From Candidatus Rifleibacteriota bacterium (lineage in GTDB: Bacteria; Muiribacteriota; Ozemobacteria; Ozemobacterales; Ozemobacteraceae), in the NCBI GenBank assembly GCA_012517355.1, contig JAAYVD010000067.1, positions 1-37,950 of the forward strand: 37,950 bases of DNA. The letters run 5' to 3'. The notes under the pieces are model-generated. The model did no database searches and was not told the DNA's origin. It worked only from the letters and a program-made list of their open reading frames with translations. The stretch's first letter is position 1; every line of letters begins with the position of its first letter. Below, one piece after another: positions 1-8,767 of the stretch. The translations under genes were made by a program, and so were the position numbers.

Positions 1-4
1 CGGC

Positions 5-1384
5 ATGGTCTACGTCTGCCAGAGTTGCGGGCAGAGCTTCCCCAAGTGGCAGGGAAACTGCTCCGCCTGCGGGGAATGGAACACCCTCGCCCAGGAACCG
101 CTGGCCGGCGTGGCGACCGGGCCCGGCGGCGGCATCTCCTTCCGTTCCGGCAGCGCCAACCTGTCGTTGTGCCAGCCCCTGGCCGAGGTGCAGTGCGAGC
201 GCATGCCCCGCCTGCAGACCGGGCTCGACACCTTCGACGAACTGATCGGCGGCGGCATCGTGCCGGGGGCGGTCACCCTGATCGGGGGCGAGCCCGGGGT
301 GGGGAAATCGACCTTCATGCTGCAGCTCAGCTCGCGGCTGGGGGTCAACGTCAAGCCCATCGTCTACGTCTCGGGCGAGGAGTCGCCGCTGCAGATCAAG
401 CTGCGCGCCGACCGCCTGAAGATCGGCAACGACCGCGACATCTTCCTGGTGGCCGAGCAGAACCTCGAATCCTCGCTCGGCTGCATCCTGTCCTACCTGC
501 CGAAGCTGCTGATCGTCGACTCGATCCAGACCGTCTTCTCGCCGCAACTCGAAGCGACGCCCGGCTCGGTCGCCCAGATCCGCGAATGCGCCGCGGTGCT
601 GACCAAGTTCGGCAAGGACCGCGGCCTGCCCGTCTTCATCGTCGGCCACGTCACCAAGGAAGGCGCCATCGCCGGCCCCAAGATCCTCGAGCACATCGTC
701 GACACCGTGCTCTACTTCGAGGGCGAGGTCAACAGCAACTACCGCATCCTGCGCGTGTTCAAGAACCGCTTCGGCGCCAGCGGCGAGGTCGCCGTCTTCC
801 AGATGACCGCCGCCGGCCTGATGCCGGTGCTCAACCCCTCCGACTTCTTCGTCAACCGCAACCGCCTCGAGTCGCCCGGCGTCGTGGTCGTGCCGCTGCT
901 CGAGGGAACCCGCTGCATCCTGGCCGAGCTGCAGGCCCTGGTCACCCATTCCTTCCTGTCGATGCCCCGGCGCGTCGTCTCCGGCCTCGACACCAACCGC
1001 CTCAACCTCGTGCTGGCCGTGCTCGAGAAACACGCCGGCATGAAGTTCTACAACAAGGACGTGTTCGCCAACGTCGCCGGCGGCCTGCGCATGACCGAAC
1101 CGGGCGGCGACCTCGGCCTCGCCATGGCCCTCGTCGGCAGTGCCTGGGACCGCCCCCTCCCCTCCGACCTGCTGCTGGCGGGCGAACTCACCCTGTCGGG
1201 CGAGATCCGCCCCGTCGGCCAGATCGAGCGCCGCATCAACGAAGGCCGCCGCTTCGGCTTCCGTCGCTTCCTGGTCTCGGGCGGCGGGGAAGCCCCCGCC
1301 GGCCCCGACATCCTGCGCGCCCGCACCGTGCGCGAGGCGGTCGGCCTCGTCTTCCCCGGCCGCGGCGCCTCCGGCGGGGACTGA
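5..1384 (+). CDS. radA: DNA repair protein RadA/Sms (probably 5' partial)
   Basis: RadA is a RecA-like ATPase/helicase that promotes branch migration during recombinational repair. The protein opens with a four-cysteine zinc finger (C5, C8, C19, C22), followed by a Walker A motif GGEPGVGKST (about 94-103), a Walker B LLIVDS (about 168-173) and the RadA signature KNRFG (about 253-257). A Lon-like C-terminal domain follows. The family normally has several residues before the first cysteine pair, and the frame is open to the window edge, so the true start is probably upstream and this ATG may be internal. It ends just before a repeat-rich gap and has no visible operon partner here. Identification is firm from motifs and order of domains. 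Confidence 0.96.
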   Translation: MVYVCQSCGQSFPKWQGNCSACGEWNTLAQEPLAGVATGPGGGISFRSGSANLSLCQPLAEVQCERMPRLQTGLDTFDELIGGGIVPGAVTLIGGEPGVGKSTFMLQLSSRLGVNVKPIVYVSGEESPLQIKLRADRLKIGNDRDIFLVAEQNLESSLGCILSYLPKLLIVDSIQTVFSPQLEATPGSVAQIRECAAVLTKFGKDRGLPVFIVGHVTKEGAIAGPKILEHIVDTVLYFEGEVNSNYRILRVFKNRFGASGEVAVFQMTAAGLMPVLNPSDFFVNRNRLESPGVVVVPLLEGTRCILAELQALVTHSFLSMPRRVVSGLDTNRLNLVLAVLEKHAGMKFYNKDVFANVAGGLRMTEPGGDLGLAMALVGSAWDRPLPSDLLLAGELTLSGEIRPVGQIERRINEGRRFGFRRFLVSGGGEAPAGPDILRARTVREAVGLVFPGRGASGGD

Positions 1385-1390
1385 CCGGAC

Positions 1391-1552
1391 GGCCCCTTGG
1401 CGGGGCGCGAAACCCGCGTTCCCCTCCGCCTGCGGCGGCGGCGAAGGGAAAGCCCTTCCGACGGCGCGTCAGTCAACCCCTTTGCGGGGCGCGAAACCCA
1501 CCTTGCGCACCGCCATCCGTGGCGGCAAAGGGGTATGTCCGACGTTGTGTCC
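1391..1552. repeat. Two tandem copies of a dispersed ~75-bp GC-rich repeat (family R1)
   Basis: Two related units lie head to tail at about 1391-1470 and 1477-1552. Each begins CCCCTT(T/G)GCGGGGCGCGAAAC and ends in a segment with a TCCGACG core; the second has inverted ends (CCCCTTTGC and GGCAAAGGGG). A third copy lies in reverse orientation inside a coding sequence at about 4855-4928. The gap from 1385 to 1751 holds no gene I can support; beyond these repeats I see only GC-rich sequence up to 1751. The form resembles REP or MITE-like non-autonomous elements. Confidence 0.75.
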
Positions 1553-1751
1553 ATCGGCTCCCGGGAAAACCCCCCGCCGTTCAGGCCATCCCCCTTCCCG
1601 GTCCCGGCGCCCCCCCCAAACCGCCCGGCCCGCCCGCCGCACCACGTTCGGGCCTGGCATCTCGCGATCGGAGCGGTCCCGAAAACCGTCCATTCGGTGG
1701 GGACCCCACCGGTGCGTGGGGTGGGACAGATCCGGGCTCCGGGGTCGACCG

Positions 1752-2180
1752 TCAGGCGGGGAGATTGTCCAGGTCGGCAGGGACACGAAGGGGAAGGAAC
1801 CCTTCCGCGGCGAAGTGCTGGTCATAGGCGAAGGCCGGTGTGATGCCGGCATCCTCCATGAAGACGAAACTCGCCGAATCGACCAGGCTGATGTCACGCC
1901 GGTTCCGAAGCTCGAGCCGCCGGAAGGCCCTGTCGTGCAGCATCTCGTCGATCCACCGGATGCGGAGCAAAGGGGCAAATTCGTGATGGAACCGTCGGGC
2001 GGAGGCCAGGCTGACCCGGGCCTGCAACAGCGCTTCCGTCTCGAGGAGCACGTAACTCGTGGTATGGAACTCCGCGTTCCGTTCCAGCAGAGCCCGGAAG
2101 GTGTTTCCCGCCCGGACGGCCATGGCATCGTTCTCCACCAGGACGGCGAACAGCGCCGAGGTGTCGACGAACACTCTCAT
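1752..2180 (-). CDS. PIN-domain toxin (VapC-like ribonuclease)
   Basis: This 142-residue protein has the PIN-domain layout: an N-terminal VDTSAL strand with D6, an acidic residue in YVLLETEA (E47), D101 in the SLVDSAS segment and D120 near the end. PIN toxins are Mg-dependent endoribonucleases that cleave tRNA or mRNA. The start is the ATG at 2180, which overlaps the TGA of the upstream antitoxin gene in an ATGA arrangement, so the two are translationally coupled. A longer open frame upstream overlaps the antitoxin and is not needed. The target RNA cannot be told from sequence. Confidence 0.85.
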   Translation of the reverse strand: MRVFVDTSALFAVLVENDAMAVRAGNTFRALLERNAEFHTTSYVLLETEALLQARVSLASARRFHHEFAPLLRIRWIDEMLHDRAFRRLELRNRRDISLVDSASFVFMEDAGITPAFAYDQHFAAEGFLPLRVPADLDNLPA

Positions 2181-2455
2181 CGACGCGTTCTCCGTCCCCG
2201 GCGGGTGACGGGAGCGGGTTCGGGCTCGGGTTCCGCCCTCCACAGGATCTCGTCGTGCCGGACGGAGATGTCGGTCCGGTCCGCCTGGAAAGCGCCGATC
2301 AGGCCGAGAACCCTCCGGTTGGGAGGCTCCTCCTGCGAGCGCAGGCGGTCGACGGCCCGCCGGATGATGGAGGAGAGCGATTCCCCCGTCTGCCGGGAAT
2401 AGTCGGTGAGGAAGCGGTATTGCTCCTCGGTCAGGGTGATCTGGGTCCGCGTCAT
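2177..2455 (-). CDS. Ribbon-helix-helix antitoxin, partner of the PIN toxin
   Basis: This is a 92-residue protein. Its N-terminal region (TRTQITLTEEQYRFL...SLSSIIRRAV) has the strand-helix-helix pattern of CopG/RHH DNA-binding antitoxins, in which the first strand pairs in the dimer and contacts operator DNA. The C-terminal half, rich in Arg, Pro and Glu, probably wraps the toxin. It sits first in a two-gene operon and its TGA overlaps the ATG of the PIN gene by four bases. Such antitoxins usually repress their own promoter; I did not find an obvious operator in the roughly 290-bp upstream gap. Confidence 0.8.
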   Translation of the reverse strand: MTRTQITLTEEQYRFLTDYSRQTGESLSSIIRRAVDRLRSQEEPPNRRVLGLIGAFQADRTDISVRHDEILWRAEPEPEPAPVTRRGRRTRR

Positions 2456-2560
2456 CGGCGACCTCCATTTTTACATCATGACACTTACAACATTACATCC
2501 AAGAGGCAAAGGTGTCCAGCCGTTCGCGCGGGCCCCCGCCTTTCTCCTCCATGGCCCCGG

Positions 2561-2646
2561 TGCCTTTCGGATGGATGCCGATTTCGACAGACCTTGCCCA
2601 GTTCCGGAAGTCGGACCGAAGCGGACCGGAACATCGTTCCTGCGCT
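2561..2646. repeat. Dispersed repeat family R2, copy 1
   Basis: About 85 bp (GGATGGATGCCGATTTCGAC ... GGACCGGAACATCGTTCC) align with a segment at about 8768-8853 (TGATGGATGGCGATTCCGGC ... AGACCGGAAAGCCGCTCC) at roughly 70% identity by eye. Both copies lie in intergenic DNA upstream of minus-strand or divergent genes. No coding potential is apparent. The rest of the gap 2456-2742 shows nothing recognisable. Confidence 0.55.
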
Positions 2647-2742
2647 CAAAGGGCGAACGGCGGAAACGGCCACCCCGATCGTTTCAAGGAAACGATCGGG
2701 TCGCGGCGGCCCCGAGGCCGGTGGCATTCGGAAGGCCACCGG

Positions 2743-5700
2743 TCAGGGCGTGACCGTTCCCGAACCCTGCCATCCCCCGGCCGCGTAGGCCTTCTGGAGC
2801 CGGTCGTAGTCGAGCAGCAGGGACCGCTGGCGTTCCTCGAACGCCCGCACTTCCCGGAGGCGGTCCCCGGTGACAGCCAGTTCCAGGGGCAGCGGCGCGG
2901 TGGCGAAATCGAGGGGCCCGGCGGCCGTCGCGGGGTTGGCCGCGTAGGCCTGGCCCGGGCCGGCCTCGGGCAGCCGCAGGAACCGGTCGGGAGTGAGGAC
3001 GGCCCGGTCCCCGAACGAGGAGACCAGGATGGGCCGCACGGACCCCGTGGCCAGCAGCGATCGCCCCTGGTACGGATGGCCGGCCGGCATCGGGATGTCG
3101 AGCGCATCGAGGATCGTCGGCATCAGGTCGATCTGCGACCCCGGCGTGGGGTCGCGGACGAAGGCGGTCCGGCCCGGTTCGAGCATCGCGCAGAAGATGT
3201 TGGTCAGGTCGGGCGTGGCGATGAACCCGTGGCCGAGCATTCCCTCCTCGCCCAGGGCCTCGCCGTGGTCGGCGACGAAGACCACCAGCGTCGAGTCGAG
3301 CAGGCCTTCCCGCTGCAGCCCGGCCAGCAGGTCGGCGAACAGGTCGTCCATGAAGACCAACTGGTTGAGATACCCGGCCCGCAGGTGCAGGCCCGCCGCC
3401 ACCTCGTCCACGGTGGGGGTGAAGACCCGGCGCGCCGGATCGAGCAGGGGGAACGGGTGGTGCGGCGTCAGGCTGCTGAAGATCACCGCGAACCGCTCGC
3501 CCCGCTCCCGGTGCCCGCGGCACCGCTCCAGGATGGCGTCTTTCAGGCACCGTTCGTCGAGCCCCCAACCGGTCTCGTGCCACCGCTCCCGGCCGGGCAT
3601 GTTCGCCTGGTCGAAGCAGCCCTCCAGCGGCTGCATGTTCAGCCAGCTGGCGAAGTTCCGGTACTGGCGTTCACCGGGGTAGTAGTAGCTGACCCGGTAG
3701 CCGTGGTCGGCCAGGACCCGCACCAGCGACGGGCATCCGAGGGTGGGGGCGAGATCGCCCATCGACTCGGCCGGCGGATGGAGGCCGTTGAGGATCGCGA
3801 AATTGGCGTTCTCGGTGGCGAGAAAGCTGCAATGGATGCGGGTGAACAGCCGCATGCGGGGCGAGAAGGAGGCCAGGGCCGGCTGGGTGGGGAAGGGGGC
3901 GCCGTAGAGCGAAAGGTAGCGCGTGTGCATCGATTCCGCCATCACCAGCAGGAGGTTGTGGCCGGTGGGGGGGCGGCTCTCGAGCACCTGTTGCGGGAAG
4001 GGAAGGACGGCGGCCAACTCGCGCAGGTGCTGCGCGGGGGGCAGGGCGGGGGCGGTCGCGCGGACCAGGCGTCCCGGCAGGGCGGCCGCCAGGTTCCACC
4101 AGGTCGGGGTGGCGAAATCCCGCAGGGCGGGTTGCAGGAGGCCCAGCAGCAGCAGGCTTCCCAGCCCGGTTCCCAGCAGGGCCGCCGCCCGGCCGCCGGT
4201 CGGGAACGGCGGCGGCGGCCCCAGCCGGACCGCGTCGCGCTGGCCGAGCCAGAAGACCAGAATGACCCCACCCACGAGCGAGGGGGTCAGGTAGGGCCGG
4301 ATCGAGGCGATGGCGATGCCCAGCTGCCCCGCGAAATCGAGCAGGGACCAGCTCAGCCGCACGCCGAGCAACCCGAACACCCGCGTGTCGACGAGGGTGG
4401 CGATCACGTACAGGGAAGCCAGCAAGCCCAGGCCGCGCCGCAGGATGGTCGCCGGCCAGGAAAGGGATGGGCTGCCACCCGCCCGCCCCTCGCCGGCGGC
4501 CGGCCCCAAGGATCCGGGCGAGCCGACCTCCAACCCACCGGCGAGGGCCGCTTCCCCTCGTTTCCCGCTCCCGTCGGGGAGGCGGCCGAAGACCCACCAC
4601 ACCGCCCAGACCAGCACCAGTTCGGGCAGGACCAGGGCGGGCAGGGCGAGGGCCCCGGTCAGCAGCCGGATCATGTCGCCAAAATGCTTCGGCAGATACC
4701 CGGCCAGTGCCAACGTCACGAAGGGAACCAGCCAGGTAAGATCATCCCCCGGCCACCCGCGCCCGACGCCCCCCGCCCCTTCCTCAACGGAAGGCGGGTG
4801 ACCGACGCCCGGTCCGTCCGTCTCCGGCGCCAGGCCTTCGCTTCCCGACCGACACGGGGTCGGAAGTGCCCCTTTGCCGCCATGGGTGGCGGCGGGAAAC
4901 GCGAGTTTCGCGCACCGCAAAGGGGCCGGTGGGGCCAGCAACCGGGCGATCAGCATGACGCCGAGGTTGAGCACCGCCAGGTAGCCCAGGAACACCGAAG
5001 CCCGGGGGAAGGCGGCGACCCCCGTCACCCACGGCACGGCCAGCAGCAGGGTCGGGGCGGCCTGCCCCCACCAGGGGAGCGGCCCCGGCTGCAGCAGCCA
5101 GGTCAGCAGCCCGGTGAGCACCACCACCAGCCGGAAGACGGCCGTCAGCCCGGCGGTCGGGAACAGGGCCGGCCCCGCCGCCAGGCAGGCCAGCCAGGCC
5201 AGGGGCGGCAGCCAGGGCAGCAGCCGGGGATGGTCGCGGCCGAGAGGCAGGGCCAGGAAGGGAACGGCGAAAGCCAGGGCCGGCCAGGGCGGATCGCCGA
5301 ACCGCAGGGCCAGGATGGCCAGCAGCTCGTCGGCCGGCAGCAGCCCGTACAGCCAGGCGGTCACCTGGTGCATCTGGCCGGTCTCGCCCGACCAGACGAT
5401 CACGAGGGCATACAGCCCGAGTCCGGCCAGGTGAGCCAGCAGCAGCAGCAGCCAGGAGGGAGGTCCGGCCGGCCGGCGGGCCAGGGTGGCGGCGGCCAGG
5501 AAAGCGAGGCCGGCCAGGGCGGTGGCGGCGGCGAGGTCCAGGGCGTGCAGAGGGGCCCACTCGAGCGAATCGATCCGGATGGAGGAAACGAAATACCGCG
5601 CGGGCTGGCTGGCCACCAACCCCCACCGCCCCAGGGCGAGCACCACCAGCAGCCAGGGCAGCCGCCGCCACCACGGGACAGCGGGGCCGCACCCGGCCTC

Positions 5701-5829
5701 CCGGGCGGCGGGGAAGGGCGGGCACACTAGACGGGACCTTCCTTGGGAAGCGGTGGGAGCCTGCCCGACGGCGGACCCGGGTTCGCCTTCCACTCCCTGG
5801 CATCGGCGACCATCGTTCCCGCATCCCAA
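2743..5829 (-). CDS. Polytopic membrane protein with C-terminal sulfatase-fold domain (LTA-synthase/phosphotransferase-like)
   Basis: The first ~600 residues contain 13-14 hydrophobic segments; the C-terminal part (about 620-930) has the alkaline phosphatase/sulfatase fold, with an initial LLLVMAES strand (nucleophile region), a TPHHPF segment and the metal-site motif VVFVADHGE near residue 850. This layout is seen in LtaS, OpgB/MdoB and lipid A or capsule phosphoethanolamine/phosphoglycerol transferases, which act on envelope glycans outside the inner membrane. Substrate is unknown. The start is uncertain: the N-terminal ~34 residues look non-natural and a GTG at 5727 is a good alternative. 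About 25 residues near 301-325 are encoded by an inserted R1 repeat, and the following low-complexity loop (to about 365) is Gly/Pro-rich. Confidence 0.8.
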   Translation of the reverse strand: MGCGNDGRRCQGVEGEPGSAVGQAPTASQGRSRLVCPPFPAAREAGCGPAVPWWRRLPWLLVVLALGRWGLVASQPARYFVSSIRIDSLEWAPLHALDLAAATALAGLAFLAAATLARRPAGPPSWLLLLLAHLAGLGLYALVIVWSGETGQMHQVTAWLYGLLPADELLAILALRFGDPPWPALAFAVPFLALPLGRDHPRLLPWLPPLAWLACLAAGPALFPTAGLTAVFRLVVVLTGLLTWLLQPGPLPWWGQAAPTLLLAVPWVTGVAAFPRASVFLGYLAVLNLGVMLIARLLAPPAPLRCAKLAFPAATHGGKGALPTPCRSGSEGLAPETDGPGVGHPPSVEEGAGGVGRGWPGDDLTWLVPFVTLALAGYLPKHFGDMIRLLTGALALPALVLPELVLVWAVWWVFGRLPDGSGKRGEAALAGGLEVGSPGSLGPAAGEGRAGGSPSLSWPATILRRGLGLLASLYVIATLVDTRVFGLLGVRLSWSLLDFAGQLGIAIASIRPYLTPSLVGGVILVFWLGQRDAVRLGPPPPFPTGGRAAALLGTGLGSLLLLGLLQPALRDFATPTWWNLAAALPGRLVRATAPALPPAQHLRELAAVLPFPQQVLESRPPTGHNLLLVMAESMHTRYLSLYGAPFPTQPALASFSPRMRLFTRIHCSFLATENANFAILNGLHPPAESMGDLAPTLGCPSLVRVLADHGYRVSYYYPGERQYRNFASWLNMQPLEGCFDQANMPGRERWHETGWGLDERCLKDAILERCRGHRERGERFAVIFSSLTPHHPFPLLDPARRVFTPTVDEVAAGLHLRAGYLNQLVFMDDLFADLLAGLQREGLLDSTLVVFVADHGEALGEEGMLGHGFIATPDLTNIFCAMLEPGRTAFVRDPTPGSQIDLMPTILDALDIPMPAGHPYQGRSLLATGSVRPILVSSFGDRAVLTPDRFLRLPEAGPGQAYAANPATAAGPLDFATAPLPLELAVTGDRLREVRAFEERQRSLLLDYDRLQKAYAAGGWQGSGTVTP
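4855..4928 (-). repeat. R1 repeat copy inserted in frame within the sulfatase-like gene
   Basis: Read on the minus strand this is CCCCTTTGCGGTGCGCGAAA ... GGCAAAGGGGCACTTCCGAC, the same unit as the two copies at 1391-1552. It lies in the open frame of the membrane sulfatase and adds a stretch that includes AATHGGKGALP, placed between two transmembrane segments. The reading frame is kept on both sides, so the host gene tolerates it. Confidence 0.75.
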
Positions 5830-5870
5830 GCCGGCCAGCGGGAACCAGCCCCGGCAAAAGCAACGGCCGG

Positions 5871-5912
5871 AAAACCGCCCCGGGCGGGGAGGGTCGGCCG
5901 ACCCCGCCCGAG
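5871..5912 (-). terminator. Candidate terminator of the saccharopine operon
   Basis: The inverted repeat CGGGCG(GGG)...CGCCCG, with an internal GGGTCGGCCGACCC palindrome, lies about 30 bp past the stop of the saccharopine dehydrogenase gene. On the minus strand it is followed by GGGCGGTTTT. The U-run is offset from the stem by a few bases, so strength is uncertain. Confidence 0.45.
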
Positions 5913-5941
5913 GGGGCCCTGGAGCGCCTGCGGCAGAAAGG

Positions 5942-7258
5942 CTACCGCCGGTGGTATTCCTCCACGCACTTGATCTTCAGCTCTTCGAGCTCGTCGAGCA
6001 CGGGGTTGTAGATCTCGGGGACCACGGGCGCATGCACCCCGGCCATCGAGAAGTCGCCGGCCAGGATGTGCCGCACGGCGATGGCGGCGGGCAGGCTGAC
6101 GGTGCGGCTCATCGCCGAATCGCCCTTGGGAACGCCGAAGTCGACCAGCGTCGAGGTGATGTATTCCTTCTTCTTCGGATACTCGGCCTCGAACTCGTGG
6201 AACAGCACGACCATGTCGCGCTCGCCTTCCTTCAGTTCGAGCTTCTTGATGAGGTGCGCGCACAGCGTGTCGAGCAGGTTGGGGGCCGAGGGAACCTTCT
6301 CGTCGCCCGCCAGCCCCAGCCACTTGATGCGCTTGATCTCGTCCGAGTCGGGGGTGACATCCCAGTGTTTGCCGAGATCCTCGAGCAGGTCGCCCTTGCC
6401 GGGCACCATCGGCCGCAGGATCTGCGCCCAGGTCTTGCCGGGCAGGTCGGTGCGGGGGGCGTCGTCCAGCCAGCCGAGCTGCGCCATCTTGTACCAGAAC
6501 CGGCACCAGCCGGGGTTGCGCAGGGTGCCGCGGAACATCGTCCGCACGTCCTGCAGCCCGTACTGCTCGCGATACGGCAGGGAATCGCGGTTGGGATACG
6601 CCTCGAACGTCCAGTAGCCGGGCACGTTCAGATACCAGTGGTGCTTGAACAGCTCGGGGCCGGGGATCTCCATCACCTTTCCGTCCTCGAGGTATTTCGC
6701 GTTGTTGCGGCCGGCCAGCAGCACCCCGCGCGGGCTCCAGCTGAACTTGTAGCCCATGCAGTTGTCGTTGGCGTCGGGCGCGGGCAGCCCCCCGCAATAC
6801 GACCGGAAGGAGGTGACCTTGCCGCCGTGCTTCTTGACGTGGTCGATGATCCGCATCGCCGACATGTGGTCGATGCCGGGATCGAGCCCGATCTCGTTCA
6901 GGATCAGGATTCCCGCATCGCGCGCGGCCTTGTCGAGGGCGCGCATGGCCGGGCTGATGTAGCTGGTGGTGACCATGTGCTTCTTGTGCTTGATGCACAG
7001 CTCGGCCACCGTCACGTGATGGATGTAGGGAACCAGGCTGATCGCGATGTCGCAGTCCTTGATGAGGGCTTCCAGGGACGCCTTGTCCTCGATGTTCAGA
7101 GGCTTCGCCGAGCCGCGCGCATAGCCGCGCACCAGGTCCTCGGCCTTGCTGACGGTGCGGCTGGCGCACACGACCTTGTGCTTCGTCTTCTCGAGCAGGT
7201 AATGGACCAGCGGCCGGGCCACCAGACCCGCGCCCAGCGCCAGGATGTTCTTCCCCAC
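5942..7258 (-). CDS. Saccharopine dehydrogenase (L-glutamate-forming type, LYS9/AASS-SDH-like)
   Basis: This is a 438-residue protein with an N-terminal Rossmann fold (NILALGAGLVARPLVHYL). It carries family segments also found in yeast Lys9 and the C-terminal half of human AASS: ISLVPY, MVTTSYISPAM, EIGLDPGIDHM, YCGGLPAP and YKFSWSPRGVLL. The enzyme interconverts saccharopine with aminoadipate semialdehyde plus glutamate using NAD(P). The start is a GTG at 7258 with AAGGAG eight bases upstream. It follows the lysine-ketoglutarate reductase gene by 82 bp on the same strand, so the two halves of AASS are encoded as neighbouring genes. Direction in vivo (biosynthesis or lysine breakdown) cannot be read from sequence; nearby homoaconitase-type genes favour synthesis. 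Confidence 0.9.
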   Translation of the reverse strand: MGKNILALGAGLVARPLVHYLLEKTKHKVVCASRTVSKAEDLVRGYARGSAKPLNIEDKASLEALIKDCDIAISLVPYIHHVTVAELCIKHKKHMVTTSYISPAMRALDKAARDAGILILNEIGLDPGIDHMSAMRIIDHVKKHGGKVTSFRSYCGGLPAPDANDNCMGYKFSWSPRGVLLAGRNNAKYLEDGKVMEIPGPELFKHHWYLNVPGYWTFEAYPNRDSLPYREQYGLQDVRTMFRGTLRNPGWCRFWYKMAQLGWLDDAPRTDLPGKTWAQILRPMVPGKGDLLEDLGKHWDVTPDSDEIKRIKWLGLAGDEKVPSAPNLLDTLCAHLIKKLELKEGERDMVVLFHEFEAEYPKKKEYITSTLVDFGVPKGDSAMSRTVSLPAAIAVRHILAGDFSMAGVHAPVVPEIYNPVLDELEELKIKCVEEYHRR

Positions 7259-7340
7259 GATGAATTCTCCTTTTCCTGATTCGATCTCGCCGACGGCGGC
7301 CGGCCCCGGGCGGAACGTCCGTCCGGCGCGGCCCGGCGGC

Positions 7341-8645
7341 TCAGAGAAACTTCTGCATGAACGCGTATTCTGCCGGGAACCGCCCGTGCCAGAGCAGCAC
7401 CGCCCGCCGCAGGGGCTCGGGGATCCGGCAATCGTCGAGGGCCGCCCGCGGGTCGAGGTGGGGGACCTGCTCGATGAAGGGCATCAACGCCGAGCTGAAC
7501 TCCTGCGACGACTCGGCCGACAGCTCGCAGGGCAGGTTGTCGACGGCCATGACGACCGGGCCGGGGCCCTCGACCCCGAACGTGATCTCGTGCCGGTCAG
7601 GGTTGTAGACGTAGACCGGGGCGTCGGGCATGGTCTCCTTCAACGTGAACTGGATGCCGCCCTCGATGTCGCAGCTGATGTCGCCGATCACCAAAAGCTT
7701 GGGCGAGCGCCCCTGCCCCCACAGCTCGCGCGACTCCTCGAGCGTGATCAGGCGCGGCGCGGCCGGCGACCAGAAGATGCAGTTGACCAGCACCGTCAGG
7801 TGGTCGAGATACGGCCGGAAGGCGCTCTCGTAGAGGGCCGGCGAGGAGAAGAACTCCTGCAGGTCGAAGCGGGCCCCGGCGGCGGCCGGCCGCACGGTAT
7901 GCTCCTCGCGGAACACCACCTTCACCAGCTCGTGGGCGACGTCGCCATCGATGCCGGCGACCAACTGGGCCGGGGTCACGACGCGGTGGGGCAGCAGGTC
8001 GAAGACCTCCTGCGCCCCTTTCGACACGTTGCCGTAGCCGGCAAAACCCACGGTCAGGGGCCGCAGGGCGGCGGGGATGCCGGTCTTGCGCAGTTCGGCC
8101 CCGATCGCCGCGAAGGCCTTCTTGACGGCGGGAAGGTCGGGGTACTCGTGGGCCATCTTCACCTGCGTGAAGGGGGTCTTCACTCCCTGGCTCTCGAGAC
8201 GGCGGCCGAGGGCCCAGAAGGTGTCGATCATGCCGGCCAGGCCGGCATACCGGCCGAAGAAGACCAGCCGGCGCCCCTTCTCGTCGACGATGCGCTCGTA
8301 GTCGAGGAGGCTGCAGCCGAGCCCCACCAGCTTGCGCAGCATGGCCATGTTGTGCTTCTGGCCCTTGATGGTATGCGAGAAAAACAGGTACATGCCGTCT
8401 TTCCGAAAGAAGGGTGACGGCATCTCCTTGACGCCCATCACCAGGTCGCAGGCCGCCAGGTCTTCGGCGATGACCGCCCCGGCCCTGGCGTAGTCGGCGT
8501 CGGGGAAGATGCGCAACGTCGAGGGCTGCATGGTCACCCGCAGGCCCAGCTCCCCGACCAGTTTCTGGACGGCCGACGGCACCAGCGGCACCCGTCGCTC
8601 CCAGCGGTTCTTGTCTTCGCGTCTGATACCGATGTGTCTGATCAT
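7341..8645 (-). CDS. Saccharopine dehydrogenase, lysine-forming / lysine-2-oxoglutarate reductase (LYS1/AASS-LKR-like)
   Basis: This 434-residue protein matches the LKR half of AASS from its first residues: GIRREDKNRWERRVPL, FFSHTIKGQKHNM, LLDYERIVDEKGRRLVFFG, YAGLAGMI, GYGNVSKGAQEVF and a CIFWSPAAPRLIT segment. LKR condenses lysine with 2-oxoglutarate to saccharopine; the fungal enzyme LYS1 runs the reverse as the last step of lysine synthesis. The domain order is AlaDH/PNT-type N-terminal followed by the NAD(P) domain. The ATG at 8645 is chosen because a GGGGTGG Shine-Dalgarno-like block lies just upstream and because similarity to AASS begins there. A much longer open frame continues upstream but has no homology. 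Confidence 0.9.
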   Translation of the reverse strand: MIRHIGIRREDKNRWERRVPLVPSAVQKLVGELGLRVTMQPSTLRIFPDADYARAGAVIAEDLAACDLVMGVKEMPSPFFRKDGMYLFFSHTIKGQKHNMAMLRKLVGLGCSLLDYERIVDEKGRRLVFFGRYAGLAGMIDTFWALGRRLESQGVKTPFTQVKMAHEYPDLPAVKKAFAAIGAELRKTGIPAALRPLTVGFAGYGNVSKGAQEVFDLLPHRVVTPAQLVAGIDGDVAHELVKVVFREEHTVRPAAAGARFDLQEFFSSPALYESAFRPYLDHLTVLVNCIFWSPAAPRLITLEESRELWGQGRSPKLLVIGDISCDIEGGIQFTLKETMPDAPVYVYNPDRHEITFGVEGPGPVVMAVDNLPCELSAESSQEFSSALMPFIEQVPHLDPRAALDDCRIPEPLRRAVLLWHGRFPAEYAFMQKFL

Positions 8646-8767
8646 GCTGCCACCCCGCTTCGGAACGTTGTACCAGTCAGCCTTCCGGCCGGCAAGGCGA
8701 GTATACTCCGGCCTCCGGGGGGTGTCAACCGCCGCGGCCCACGCCCAGCAATTCCCACTCAGCGTTC

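Noticed and set aside
2512-5730. Very long open frame on the plus strand opposite the sulfatase-like gene
   Set aside because: It is a GC-rich antisense shadow, with Gly/Gln/Arg/Pro-rich composition and no motif; the minus frame has clear TM segments and enzyme motifs.
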